Source of the DNA: Candidatus Agrococcus pullicola
Lineage (GTDB): Bacteria; Actinomycetota; Actinomycetes; Actinomycetales; Microbacteriaceae
Length of the DNA stretch: 6,002 nucleotides
NCBI GenBank assembly: GCA_019115685.1
Contig: DXDC01000430.1
Span: forward strand, 1 to 6,002
Direction of reading: 5' to 3'
This document shows positions 1 to 5,091 of the stretch, piece after piece; positions within the stretch are counted from its first letter, which is position 1, and each line of letters starts with the position of its first letter. The position numbers were made by a program, and so were the translations under genes. The notes below the pieces were generated by a model that was not told where the DNA came from, searched no databases, and was given only the letters and a program-made list of their open reading frames with translations.

Positions 1-405
1 GTGAGCGATGTCGGACTGTTGGTGAGCGAGCAGCCGCCGGGAGCCACGCCGACACGAGCACGGTTCATGGCCCGTGCCCGCATCGAAGCTGCACTTTCTG
101 GTTCAACGACGATCGTTGAAGCAGGTTCACGGTCGGGCTCGCTGCTGGTGGCTCAACAGGCACACTCGCTGGGACGCAGCGTCGGTGCGGTTCCGGGGCC
201 GGTGACAAGTGCCACGAGTTATGGCCCGCATCGACTCATTGCCCAGGGCATCGCCAGTGTCGTGACCAACCCCAACGACGTACGGGCGCTTTCCGAGAAA
301 CAGCCGTCTTCCGGCTCGATGCCGCAACTCAGCGTCGAAGCGTTCCGTATGGAAAGATACTCGGCACGTGCTCGTGCCGCTCATTCAGCTCACCGTGATC
401 TCTGA
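1..405 (+). CDS. dprA: DprA/Smf-type DNA-processing protein, C-terminal part (5' end outside window)
   Basis: DprA binds single-stranded DNA entering the cell during transformation or conjugation and loads RecA on it. The visible 134 residues match the C-terminal half of the DprA Rossmann-like domain. They contain a SEQPPG segment (residues 9-14, the family's SEyPPG), then RARIEAALSG (26-35, the RNRIIAgLS-like helix), VEAGSRSGSLL (39-49), GRSVGAVPGPV (58-68) and a GPHRLIAQGI segment (76-85, the G.N.LI..GA of the family). The reading frame is open from base 1 and matches the family from the first residues, so the GTG at base 1 is probably an internal valine and the gene begins to the left. After about residue 95 the tail is short and basic, with no clear winged-helix domain; many DprA proteins carry one. 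It converges with the small membrane-protein gene. Its position beside a relaxase remnant suggests a DprA carried by a mobile element, which is inference. Family assignment is firm; the element-borne status is not. Confidence 0.88.
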   Translation: MSDVGLLVSEQPPGATPTRARFMARARIEAALSGSTTIVEAGSRSGSLLVAQQAHSLGRSVGAVPGPVTSATSYGPHRLIAQGIASVVTNPNDVRALSEKQPSSGSMPQLSVEAFRMERYSARARAAHSAHRDL

Positions 406-504
406 CGGAACCCACGAGATCAACGATCGCAGTACGGATCGTTTGGCCTTGAGATGGATGTGTAGATAAGGACGCGGATCATCGCGCCGTTTCTAAATCA
501 CGAT

Positions 505-547
505 ATTCAGCAGCTTCGCCAAACGTATGCTGGGTTGTCTGCTGAAT
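505..547. terminator. Inverted repeat between convergent genes, possible terminator
   Basis: A perfect 9-bp inverted repeat (ATTCAGCAG at 505-513, CTGCTGAAT at 539-547) encloses a 25-base loop. It lies in the 148-bp gap between the dprA-like gene and the oppositely oriented membrane-protein gene, 6 bases beyond the latter's stop codon. The placement suits a bidirectional terminator. The stem is only moderately GC-rich and the loop is long. There is only a weak T-run on the - strand side, so the role is uncertain. The rest of 406-553 shows no gene. Confidence 0.4.
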
Positions 548-553
548 TCTGGG

Positions 554-880
554 TCAGGCCTTGAGCCGGTTGGCATGGAGACGCGCAAGCAACATCAGAC
601 TCAACGGACCGATCCACAACATCTTGAGCCCGTTCCAAATGCTCAACAGGACAAGCACATTGAGCCAAGCCGGGCCACCATCATTGATGACTTGCACCAG
701 GACTGCCGCGATCAAGAAATATGGGATCGCCAACAGCATCACTGGCACACCCCATTTGAGACCGCGTGGGGTGCGGGTCGCATCAAGCAGGATATTGGTC
801 GGCATGTACCGACGCAGAAAATTTCGGGTAAGGACGCTTCCAGTCCAAAGCAAGCGGATCACGATCTCGTTCCTCTCCAT
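554..880 (-). CDS. Small two-helix membrane protein of actinobacterial mobile elements
   Basis: This gene encodes a 108-residue protein with a basic N-terminal part (RLLWTGSVLTRNFLRRYMPTN around residues 8-28) and two long hydrophobic stretches at about residues 43-64 and 72-100. Between them is a short polar turn (NDGGPAW), and the end is basic (LHANRLKA). It is therefore probably an inner-membrane hairpin with both ends in the cytoplasm. From memory, proteins of this size and sequence type occur in actinobacterial genomes and are often labelled 'sulfate permease'. A 108-residue, two-helix protein cannot be a SulP transporter, so I do not adopt that name. The ATG at 880 is chosen over an upstream ATG at 991 because a GGAG lies 11 bases before it and the extra 37 residues look non-coding and basic. 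It follows the relaxase remnant on the same strand after a 143-bp gap. Its function is unknown; a role accessory to conjugation is only a guess from position. Confidence 0.75.
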   Translation of the reverse strand: MERNEIVIRLLWTGSVLTRNFLRRYMPTNILLDATRTPRGLKWGVPVMLLAIPYFLIAAVLVQVINDGGPAWLNVLVLLSIWNGLKMLWIGPLSLMLLARLHANRLKA

Positions 881-1023
881 CGCACAAACAACTCCGACGA
901 GGCGATGCGTTGAAGAGTGACCTGGAAGGTCTGCCACAAGTGGCGCGTTGGAAGGAGTATCCGCCTCTCTCACCAAGATACGACGAAGCACTGACAGGAG
1001 GGAAGCCCAAGACCTTCTCGGCC
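881..1023. other. Spacer between relaxase remnant and membrane-protein gene
   Basis: This gap of 143 bp lies on the - strand between the relaxase stop and the membrane-protein start. It holds the GGAG ribosome-binding site at 892-895 and a few short dyads such as GACCT/AGGTC at about 919-931. A weak nested hairpin at 1004-1039 has stems AGCC/GGCT and CTCGG/CCGAG; it overlaps the relaxase stop codon. No clear promoter boxes were found. Whether the small gene depends on read-through from the relaxase or on its own promoter cannot be told. Confidence 0.3.
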
Positions 1024-2040
1024 TCAGAGTCCGAGGGCTCGATCGACCTGTCGCTGCTGTTCACGGTGTGGAGATTGCTCGACGGATGCTCGGAGTTGCG
1101 TGACGGCAGCGTGCGCGCGTGCATAGTCAATCTTCTGTGCAGTGCGCTCAGGCACTGGGCCAAGTGGATCACAGCTGCTGACCTGGTACCGGTCGCGGTA
1201 GGCAGCGATGACGCGTGCACGCCGCCGCCAACCAGTCATCTTGTGCTCGTTCTGACGTTGTGGGAAGAGCGGCTGCACCCAATCGGCTGCTTCATCGACA
1301 GCGTGGTCAACGAGTGTATCGGCGCGTTGCTCGATCAGCTCGCGTCGCTCATTGAGTGCCTGCCGCATTTCTGGACTCATGGTTCCGTCGGCGTGTGGGA
1401 TAAGTCCTGCGATCAAGCGTGGCTGTTTTCGCGTCCGTCCTGACCCTGCTGGACGAGCAGTGGCTTTTGCGAGTCGAGCGTGCAGTACCGAGGCGATGTC
1501 ATCGGCATCCTCAACTCTGCGTGCCTGTACGAGGCGTGGCAGGAGCCGATCCACATCGTGGTGATTCGCTTCCGCTCGTCGTAACTCCGCCGATAGTGCA
1601 CCATACGCATCGGACGCAAGCACGTCTTCAGCCTGTTCAGGTGTGAGGCCACTCGCATGTAGCAAGGTCGCCCAGCGGTCGTATTGGGCGGCTTGCGCGA
1701 TCGTCTCGTACTCCGCCACGAGCTGCGCGATCGAGCCCCACAGTTCCTGCTCCGCCGTGATGGTTTCGCGGACGGAGAGTTCAGCACCGACATGTTGCAT
1801 AACTCCATAGAGCACGGACCTGGCAGTGGCATCGGCGTTATCGCCTGGATGGGGCTGACTGTGAGCATCATCAGGTCGGTCCACGGCGACATAAGCGTGG
1901 TTGGCGTTGCGGCCACGGGTCATCGCGACGTAGAAGTTCTCCCGTGTCGTTGTCGCAGTCACAACTGTATGCGCGGTGTCAGTCGTGATTCCTTGAGCCC
2001 GGTGTGCCGTGACGGCGTAGCCGAGGTTCTGTAAACGCAC
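1024..2040 (-). pseudogene. traA: MobF-family (TraA/TrwC-type) relaxase-helicase, C-terminal fragment, 5' truncated
   Basis: Intact MobF relaxases nick the conjugative origin with an N-terminal histidine/tyrosine domain and unwind the strand with a RecD-like SF1 helicase; they usually exceed 1000 residues. Only 338 codons remain here. The first residues hold helicase motif V (GYAVTAHRAQGI, residues 7-18) and motif VI (NFYVAMTRGR, 35-44). The nuclease domain, Walker A/B and the other upstream helicase motifs are absent. The remaining 290 residues are the charged, arginine- and glutamate-rich C-terminal tail typical of actinobacterial TraA, including a WGSIAQLVAEYETIA segment and a GWRRRARVIAAYRDRY segment. 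The codon directly upstream of the GTG at 2040 is TAG, and homology seems to stop there, so the GTG is an artefact of truncation. No ribosome-binding site is seen. The break lies 36 bp from the serine recombinase start, which points to insertion of that element as the cause. The helicase-type relaxase assignment is firm; the exact subfamily is less so. Confidence 0.85.
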
Positions 2041-2045
2041 CTACC
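2037..2045 (+). repeat. 9-bp inverted match, left copy (GCACCTACC)
   Basis: GCACCTACC here is the exact reverse complement of GGTAGGTGC at 4850-4858. It spans the point where relaxase homology stops. The two copies bracket the recombinase and its two accompanying genes like very short terminal inverted repeats. Flanking bases do not match, and a chance 9-mer in 6 kb is possible at the few-percent level. Confidence 0.35.
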
Positions 2046-2076
2046 TCTCACACGAGTAGGAAGGTGGGGCCGAGAG
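2038..2076. other. Probable integration junction (attachment-site half) between relaxase remnant and serine recombinase
   Basis: Relaxase coding sequence ends at about 2040, and the recombinase starts at 2077 in the opposite direction. Large serine recombinases normally sit beside one of their attachment sites, so this short spacer is the natural place for an attL/attR half-site. It contains an imperfect dyad: CCTAC (2040-2044) against GTAGG (2056-2060), with CTC/GAG just inside each arm but out of register by one base. Serine integrase sites are usually imperfect dyads around a 2-bp crossover, which fits, but the core cannot be named without the empty site. AGGAAGGTGGGG (2059-2070 region) also supplies the recombinase's ribosome-binding site. 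Confidence 0.5.
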
Positions 2077-3645
2077 ATGGGCCACGAACAGCAGGAACAG
2101 ACCACGGAAGCGTTGCGGGCGGTGGTGTACGTCAGGATCAGTGACGACCCCGAGGGCACCGAACGCGGCGTGGATCGGCAAGAGGTCGACTGCCGCGCCT
2201 ACGCCGAAGCCCACGGCTGGGAAGTCGCAGCCGTATTCCGAGAAAACGACACGTCGGCGTTCAAGCAGCGCACGATCACACTCTCTTCGGGTGAGCGGGT
2301 GCGGCGGGTTGTTCGCCCGCAGTTCCGCGCCATGCTCAAGAATCTCGCGGACGGCCAGGCGCAGGTGATGGTCGCGTATGACTTGGATCGGGCGGTGCGC
2401 GACCCGAGAGATTTGGAAGACCTCATCGACGCGAAGGTGCTCGGCGGGTTCACCGTCCGCTCCGTGACCGGCTCGCTCCGGTTGGATACGGATTCTGATG
2501 TGGCGATGGCCAGGGTGCTGGTCGCGATGGCGAACAAGTCATCGGCGGATACTGCCCGTCGTGTCGCACGGGCAGCGAAACAGCAGGCCATCGAGGGTGC
2601 CTGGCACGGCGGCCGGGTGCCGTTCGGATACCGGGCCGAGGCAGGCGCGCTCACGATTGATCCGGTGACGGGGCCGCTGGTGGTCGAGATGTACCAGCGG
2701 GTGCTCGCCGGTGACTCCCTGTACCGAATACGGAAGGAGTGGAACGAGCGCGGCATCCTCACCACCCACGGATGCAGGTGGTCGGATCGGACGCTCAAGA
2801 TGGTGCTCTACAACCCCTCCAACAAGGGCGTGCGCGAGTACCGGCCCGTCATGCCGGACGGGAGCCGCGCGCGAACCTCGAAAATGCAGGTGAAAGCGGC
2901 GTGGCCCGCGATTGTTGACGAGGACACCTGGCAGCAAGTCTCCGACGTACTCGATGCCAGGAAGAAGGCCCGGAACTTCCACCAACCCGGAAGTGGTTCG
3001 GCGGTGCGGATGTACCCGTTCTCGGGGTTGATTCGCTGCTCACTGTGCGGGACGGCGATGATTCACCGGGGCGGCGTGTACCAGTGCATCCAGCCGACCC
3101 CAGGCGGGTGCACCCGTTCGATCCGCTCTGCCGAAATCGAGAAGCTCGTGGAGGAAGCAGTGCGTGCGACGTTCGAGCAGATCACCCTCCACCCCACGAA
3201 ACACCGAACCTCCGGCAGAGACCTTGCGGCCAGGGTCGGGCTCGCGGCGACGCTCGACGCGGATAGGGAACGCTTGGCGAGGCTGGATGATGATTACTAC
3301 GACGGCCTGATCGACAAGACCATGTGGGTGCGGCAACGTGCGAGGATTGCGGAGCGGATCGAGTCGACCCGCCGCGAGCATGCGGCGACGATGCCCGAGC
3401 AGCACGCAGGGCTCAACATCGACATGACCACGGTTGCGGCTGAGTGGAAGGGGCGTACCCCGATGTGGCAGTACCAGGCCGCGAGCCTGATCCTGCAAGC
3501 GGTACTCGTGCACGCTCACCCCGCAGACATGATGACCGCTGTCCCCAAGCGCCGCAACGAGAGCACCGAGGACTTCCACGTGCGCCGAGACGCGCACCGC
3601 GCGGCAGTGCTCGCACGCCGGGTCGAGTTCATCTGGCGCGCATAG
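2077..3645 (+). CDS. Large serine recombinase / integrase (resolvase family)
   Basis: This enzyme should cut and rejoin DNA at attachment sites through a serine-DNA link, integrating or excising an element. The 522 residues are a complete, typical length. The N-terminal catalytic domain (about 14-165) starts with AVVYVRISDD, giving Arg20 and nucleophile Ser22. The D.R..R motif follows at Asp104, Arg105 and Arg108 (DLDRAVRDPRDLEDLID), in the positions of the gamma-delta resolvase active-site residues. A 'recombinase' DNA-binding domain follows at about 185-290, including GGRVPFGYR and a WSDRTLKMVLYNPSNKGV segment. Next is a zinc ribbon with Cys321, Cys324, Cys337 and Cys345, then a charged helical stretch (about 373-432) that could form the coiled coil seen in phage-type integrases. 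All key residues are present, so it is probably active. The ATG at 2077 is preceded by a purine-rich AGGAAGGTGGGG. It diverges from the truncated relaxase and converges on two - strand genes. Whether it belongs to a phage, an integrative element or a transposon cannot be settled here. Confidence 0.95.
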   Translation: MGHEQQEQTTEALRAVVYVRISDDPEGTERGVDRQEVDCRAYAEAHGWEVAAVFRENDTSAFKQRTITLSSGERVRRVVRPQFRAMLKNLADGQAQVMVAYDLDRAVRDPRDLEDLIDAKVLGGFTVRSVTGSLRLDTDSDVAMARVLVAMANKSSADTARRVARAAKQQAIEGAWHGGRVPFGYRAEAGALTIDPVTGPLVVEMYQRVLAGDSLYRIRKEWNERGILTTHGCRWSDRTLKMVLYNPSNKGVREYRPVMPDGSRARTSKMQVKAAWPAIVDEDTWQQVSDVLDARKKARNFHQPGSGSAVRMYPFSGLIRCSLCGTAMIHRGGVYQCIQPTPGGCTRSIRSAEIEKLVEEAVRATFEQITLHPTKHRTSGRDLAARVGLAATLDADRERLARLDDDYYDGLIDKTMWVRQRARIAERIESTRREHAATMPEQHAGLNIDMTTVAAEWKGRTPMWQYQAASLILQAVLVHAHPADMMTAVPKRRNESTEDFHVRRDAHRAAVLARRVEFIWRA

Positions 3646-3663
3646 CCCCGACGATGCGTGACC

Positions 3664-3707
3664 GGCCCCGCGTTCCTGGCTACGAAAGCATGTCAGGGTG
3701 CGGGGCC
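3664..3707. terminator. Strong hairpin between convergent genes, likely bidirectional terminator
   Basis: A perfect GC-rich 8-bp stem (GGCCCCGC at 3664-3671, GCGGGGCC at 3700-3707) encloses an inner CCTG/CAGG pairing, giving a long interrupted hairpin. It starts 18 bases after the recombinase stop codon, and its right arm lies within the last codons of the oppositely directed 73-codon gene, whose TGA (3693-3695) is in the loop. There is no long T-run, only TTCGCGTT after the right arm, which is common for actinobacterial terminators. Confidence 0.65.
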
Positions 3708-3914
3708 TTCGCGTTGCTCGGCGACGGGTACACGCATGGGGCGCGGAGCGTTGCAGAGTCCGCGCAGCCGAGTCAGCACGGCTGGATCATCTACGACGGT
3801 GGTGAAGCCCTGCGCGCGCCGCGAGGCGGCGGCAAGCTGAGCGCCGAGCGTGGAGTTAGGCGACGGCTCAGGGGCGGTGGAGGTGTCAGTGGGGGTAACG
3901 GTGCGGGTGCTCAT
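3693..3914 (-). CDS. Small conserved-looking hypothetical protein paired with the upstream 286-residue gene
   Basis: This gene encodes 73 residues. The first 22 residues are a threonine- and proline-rich, probably disordered leader. A compact segment follows, LGAQLAAASRRAQGF at about 23-37, continuing TTVVDDPAVLTRLRGL. It looks like one or two short helices, and I recall similar 'AAASRRAQG..VDDPA.L' proteins in actinobacteria, without a known function. The ATG at 3914 is the first in-frame start after the upstream gene's stop, 29 bases away, which suggests one transcript. The nearest G-rich stretch, GGGGGTGGGG, is 16 bases from the start, farther than ideal, so translation may rely on coupling. 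No membrane segment, zinc motif or catalytic motif is seen. The convergent terminator overlapping its end supports a real gene. The product could be a small DNA-binding or regulatory protein of the element, but the sequence does not show this. Confidence 0.6.
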   Translation of the reverse strand: MSTRTVTPTDTSTAPEPSPNSTLGAQLAAASRRAQGFTTVVDDPAVLTRLRGLCNAPRPMRVPVAEQREGPAP

Positions 3915-3943
3915 ACCGTTAGGTGCGGAGCCCCACCCCCAAA

Positions 3944-4804
3944 TCAAGGCGCGGCGTGCTTGTCGGGGTTGGCGGTGCGGATCATCTTCATCAGCGCCTG
4001 ATCGTTGCACAGAGCGTCCAGCGTTTCGCCGTTCAGTAATCGCAGCAGCACACCATCACCCATCGGCGTGCCCGCGTGCTTCAGGTCGGGATGCCCGAGT
4101 GTGATCCGCAACAGCGCAGACCACGACCGGGGCGGCAGACCGAGCAGCATTGGGATCGTGCGGTCACGGCGCAGCACCTCGACCCCTCGCTGACGCGAGG
4201 AGAGATCGGCAAGCCGGTAGGCCACATGCTCGACGCACTCGGCAACGAGCGCAGCATCCCAACCCGCAGACTCGAACAGCGCGACCGTGGCAGACAGCAA
4301 AGCGGCCACTCGCGCCTCACGCTCGCTCTCGTCCGGGTCGTCGTCGCGGTGCGTGAAAGCGGGATGGTAGTCGGCCAGCCGCTCCCGCTCGGCGAACCGC
4401 ACCGCATCATGGAACCCGGCCATCCGAGAGGCGTGGCGTACTTTGCTGGCAGAGGTCAGCATCCCAGCAGCGCGAGTCTCCGCGTGACAGGTGATCTGCA
4501 CAGCACGCGTCACCACCGCCCAAGGGTTGCCCGCGTTACGCGTTGAAGGGGCGAGCATCACCTCGAACGCGGCGGACGCGACCGCCCAGGCATCCAGCCC
4601 GTGCTTACGTGCGAGTGGCCGGTACTTCGTGGCGGTGTAGCGCATGAGTTCGGCTGCTTCACGGTCACCCCGCCAAGCGCCCGGCCCGGAATCGTGTAGT
4701 CGAGTTAGTAGGGAACGTAGACCTTCTGGGCTCTCGTAACCGCCGCTGGTCGAGCCAGTCGTTCCCGCAGCATCGTGGGTAGCGGGTGAGGTGTGTTCGT
4801 CCAC
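3944..4804 (-). CDS. Hypothetical protein of about 286 residues associated with the serine recombinase; function unknown
   Basis: I do not recognise a characterised family. The first 40 residues are a serine-, threonine- and glycine-rich flexible leader. A helical, basic core follows: LMRYTATKYRPLARKHGLD (about 54-72), AWAVASAAFEVMLA, then NPWAVVTRAVQITCHAE. After a charged hinge rich in Asp and Glu (about 152-163) comes a second helical half: VAALLSATVALFESAGWDAA, then VEVLRRDRTIPMLLGLPPRSWSALLRITLG and a short tail. The first core loosely recalls the helix packing of sigma-factor region 2 and the second half could be a helix-turn-helix, but both ideas are weak. Start choice: GTG at 4804 has GGGAGG exactly 7 bases before it, whereas GTG at 4819, 15 bases upstream, has no good site. 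The strong Shine-Dalgarno sits in a hairpin (see the regulatory entry). It leads a probable two-gene operon with the 73-residue gene. It is probably an accessory or regulatory protein of the integrated element. Confidence 0.7.
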   Translation of the reverse strand: MDEHTSPATHDAAGTTGSTSGGYESPEGLRSLLTRLHDSGPGAWRGDREAAELMRYTATKYRPLARKHGLDAWAVASAAFEVMLAPSTRNAGNPWAVVTRAVQITCHAETRAAGMLTSASKVRHASRMAGFHDAVRFAERERLADYHPAFTHRDDDPDESEREARVAALLSATVALFESAGWDAALVAECVEHVAYRLADLSSRQRGVEVLRRDRTIPMLLGLPPRSWSALLRITLGHPDLKHAGTPMGDGVLLRLLNGETLDALCNDQALMKMIRTANPDKHAAP

Positions 4805-4811
4805 GGTGACG

Positions 4812-4827
4812 CCTCCCACAAGGGAGG
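4812..4827 (-). promoter_or_regulatory. Hairpin covering the ribosome-binding site of the 286-residue gene
   Basis: Read on the - strand the sequence is CCTCCCTTGTGGGAGG: a perfect 6-bp stem with a 4-base loop. The 3' arm, GGGAGG (4817-4812), is the Shine-Dalgarno site placed 7 bases before the GTG start at 4804. The 5' arm within GCACCTCCCTT resembles the anti-Shine-Dalgarno end of 16S rRNA. If formed in the transcript, the hairpin would hide the ribosome-binding site and hold down translation. The alternative is a dyad operator for a DNA-binding protein. The structure is seen directly; the regulatory role is inferred. Confidence 0.5.
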
Positions 4828-4849
4828 TGCGCCATCAGCACCCAAAGCC

Positions 4850-4858
4850 GGTAGGTGC
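4850..4858 (-). repeat. 9-bp inverted match, right copy (GGTAGGTGC)
   Basis: This is the exact reverse complement of 2037-2045, about 46 bases upstream of the 286-residue gene's start. If the pair marks element ends, the enclosed segment is about 2.8 kb and holds only the recombinase and its two companions. Serine integrases normally leave direct, not inverted, core repeats, so this reading is tentative. Confidence 0.3.
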
Positions 4859-5091
4859 CCTGCATGCCGCACTGTGCCGGGCGCGGTCGGGGTCTCCGCT
4901 GTCCGCCGTTGGACGCGAAATATCAGCCTTCTTGTCAAGCCAGACGCTGGTTCAGGCTTTGATGCGATCCCGAGCTTTCCTGCTCATGGATCGACCTCTT
5001 CGGCAAGCATCGAATACCGTGCGGGAGGAGGAATCAGGTCAGAACGGTATCGCCGATCAAACGTGGCTTTGCGACCCTTCACTGAGCGTCG
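4859..5091. other. Spacer between the UvrA-like gene and the recombinase-associated pair, no clear gene
   Basis: No full-length gene is visible. On the - strand there are only short open frames: 32 codons (5082-4984) and 11 codons (4987-4952) overlapping by ATGA. At 4935-4962 an imperfect hairpin is present (AAGCC/GGCTT outer stem, with an alternative inner CCAG/CTGG at 4940-4950); it could end transcription from the UvrA-like gene but has no T-run. A TTGACA hexamer on the - strand at 4938-4933 would suit a -35 box for the downstream pair, but no TAnnnT box lies at a normal distance. The stretch may hold a promoter, a degraded gene or a recombination junction. Confidence 0.35.
4984..5082 (-). 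CDS. Short open frame after the UvrA-like gene; possible gene remnant
   Basis: This is a 32-codon frame starting GTG, nine bases after the UvrA-like stop codon and in the same frame. The peptide is rich in basic residues at the start (MKGRKATFDRRYRSD) and continues LIPPPARYSMLAEEVDP. The composition looks protein-like, but third-position GC is only about half, unlike the neighbours, and there is no ribosome-binding site. An ATGA overlap links it to an 11-codon frame (MSRKARDRIKA). It may be the worn remainder of a gene that followed the UvrA-like gene, or chance. I do not recognise it. Confidence 0.2.
   Translation of the reverse strand: MKGRKATFDRRYRSDLIPPPARYSMLAEEVDP

Noticed and set aside
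527..920. Two + strand open frames of 119-128 codons
   Set aside because: They are antisense to the membrane-protein gene, whose hydrophobic helices and ribosome-binding site mark the - strand as coding.
1004..1039. Nested short stems at the end of the relaxase remnant as a terminator
   Set aside because: The stems are only 4-5 bp with a long loop and no T-run, and they overlap the stop codon; too weak to list as a terminator of its own.
910..1443. 177-codon + strand open frame
   Set aside because: It lies opposite the relaxase remnant, has no family features or ribosome-binding site, and is explained as a shadow of the - strand coding sequence.
4705..4938. 77-codon - strand frame overlapping the start of the 286-residue gene
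   Set aside because: The peptide is proline- and arginine-rich with no recognisable pattern, and it overlaps the better supported gene in another frame.
4910..4938. TTGACA on the - strand as a promoter for the recombinase-associated pair
   Set aside because: No acceptable -10 hexamer is found 15-19 bases downstream, so a sigma-70-type promoter is not supported.
4935..4962. GGTTC-containing hairpin as part of a tRNA gene
   Set aside because: The T-arm consensus is not met and no acceptor stem, D arm or anticodon arm can be drawn around it.
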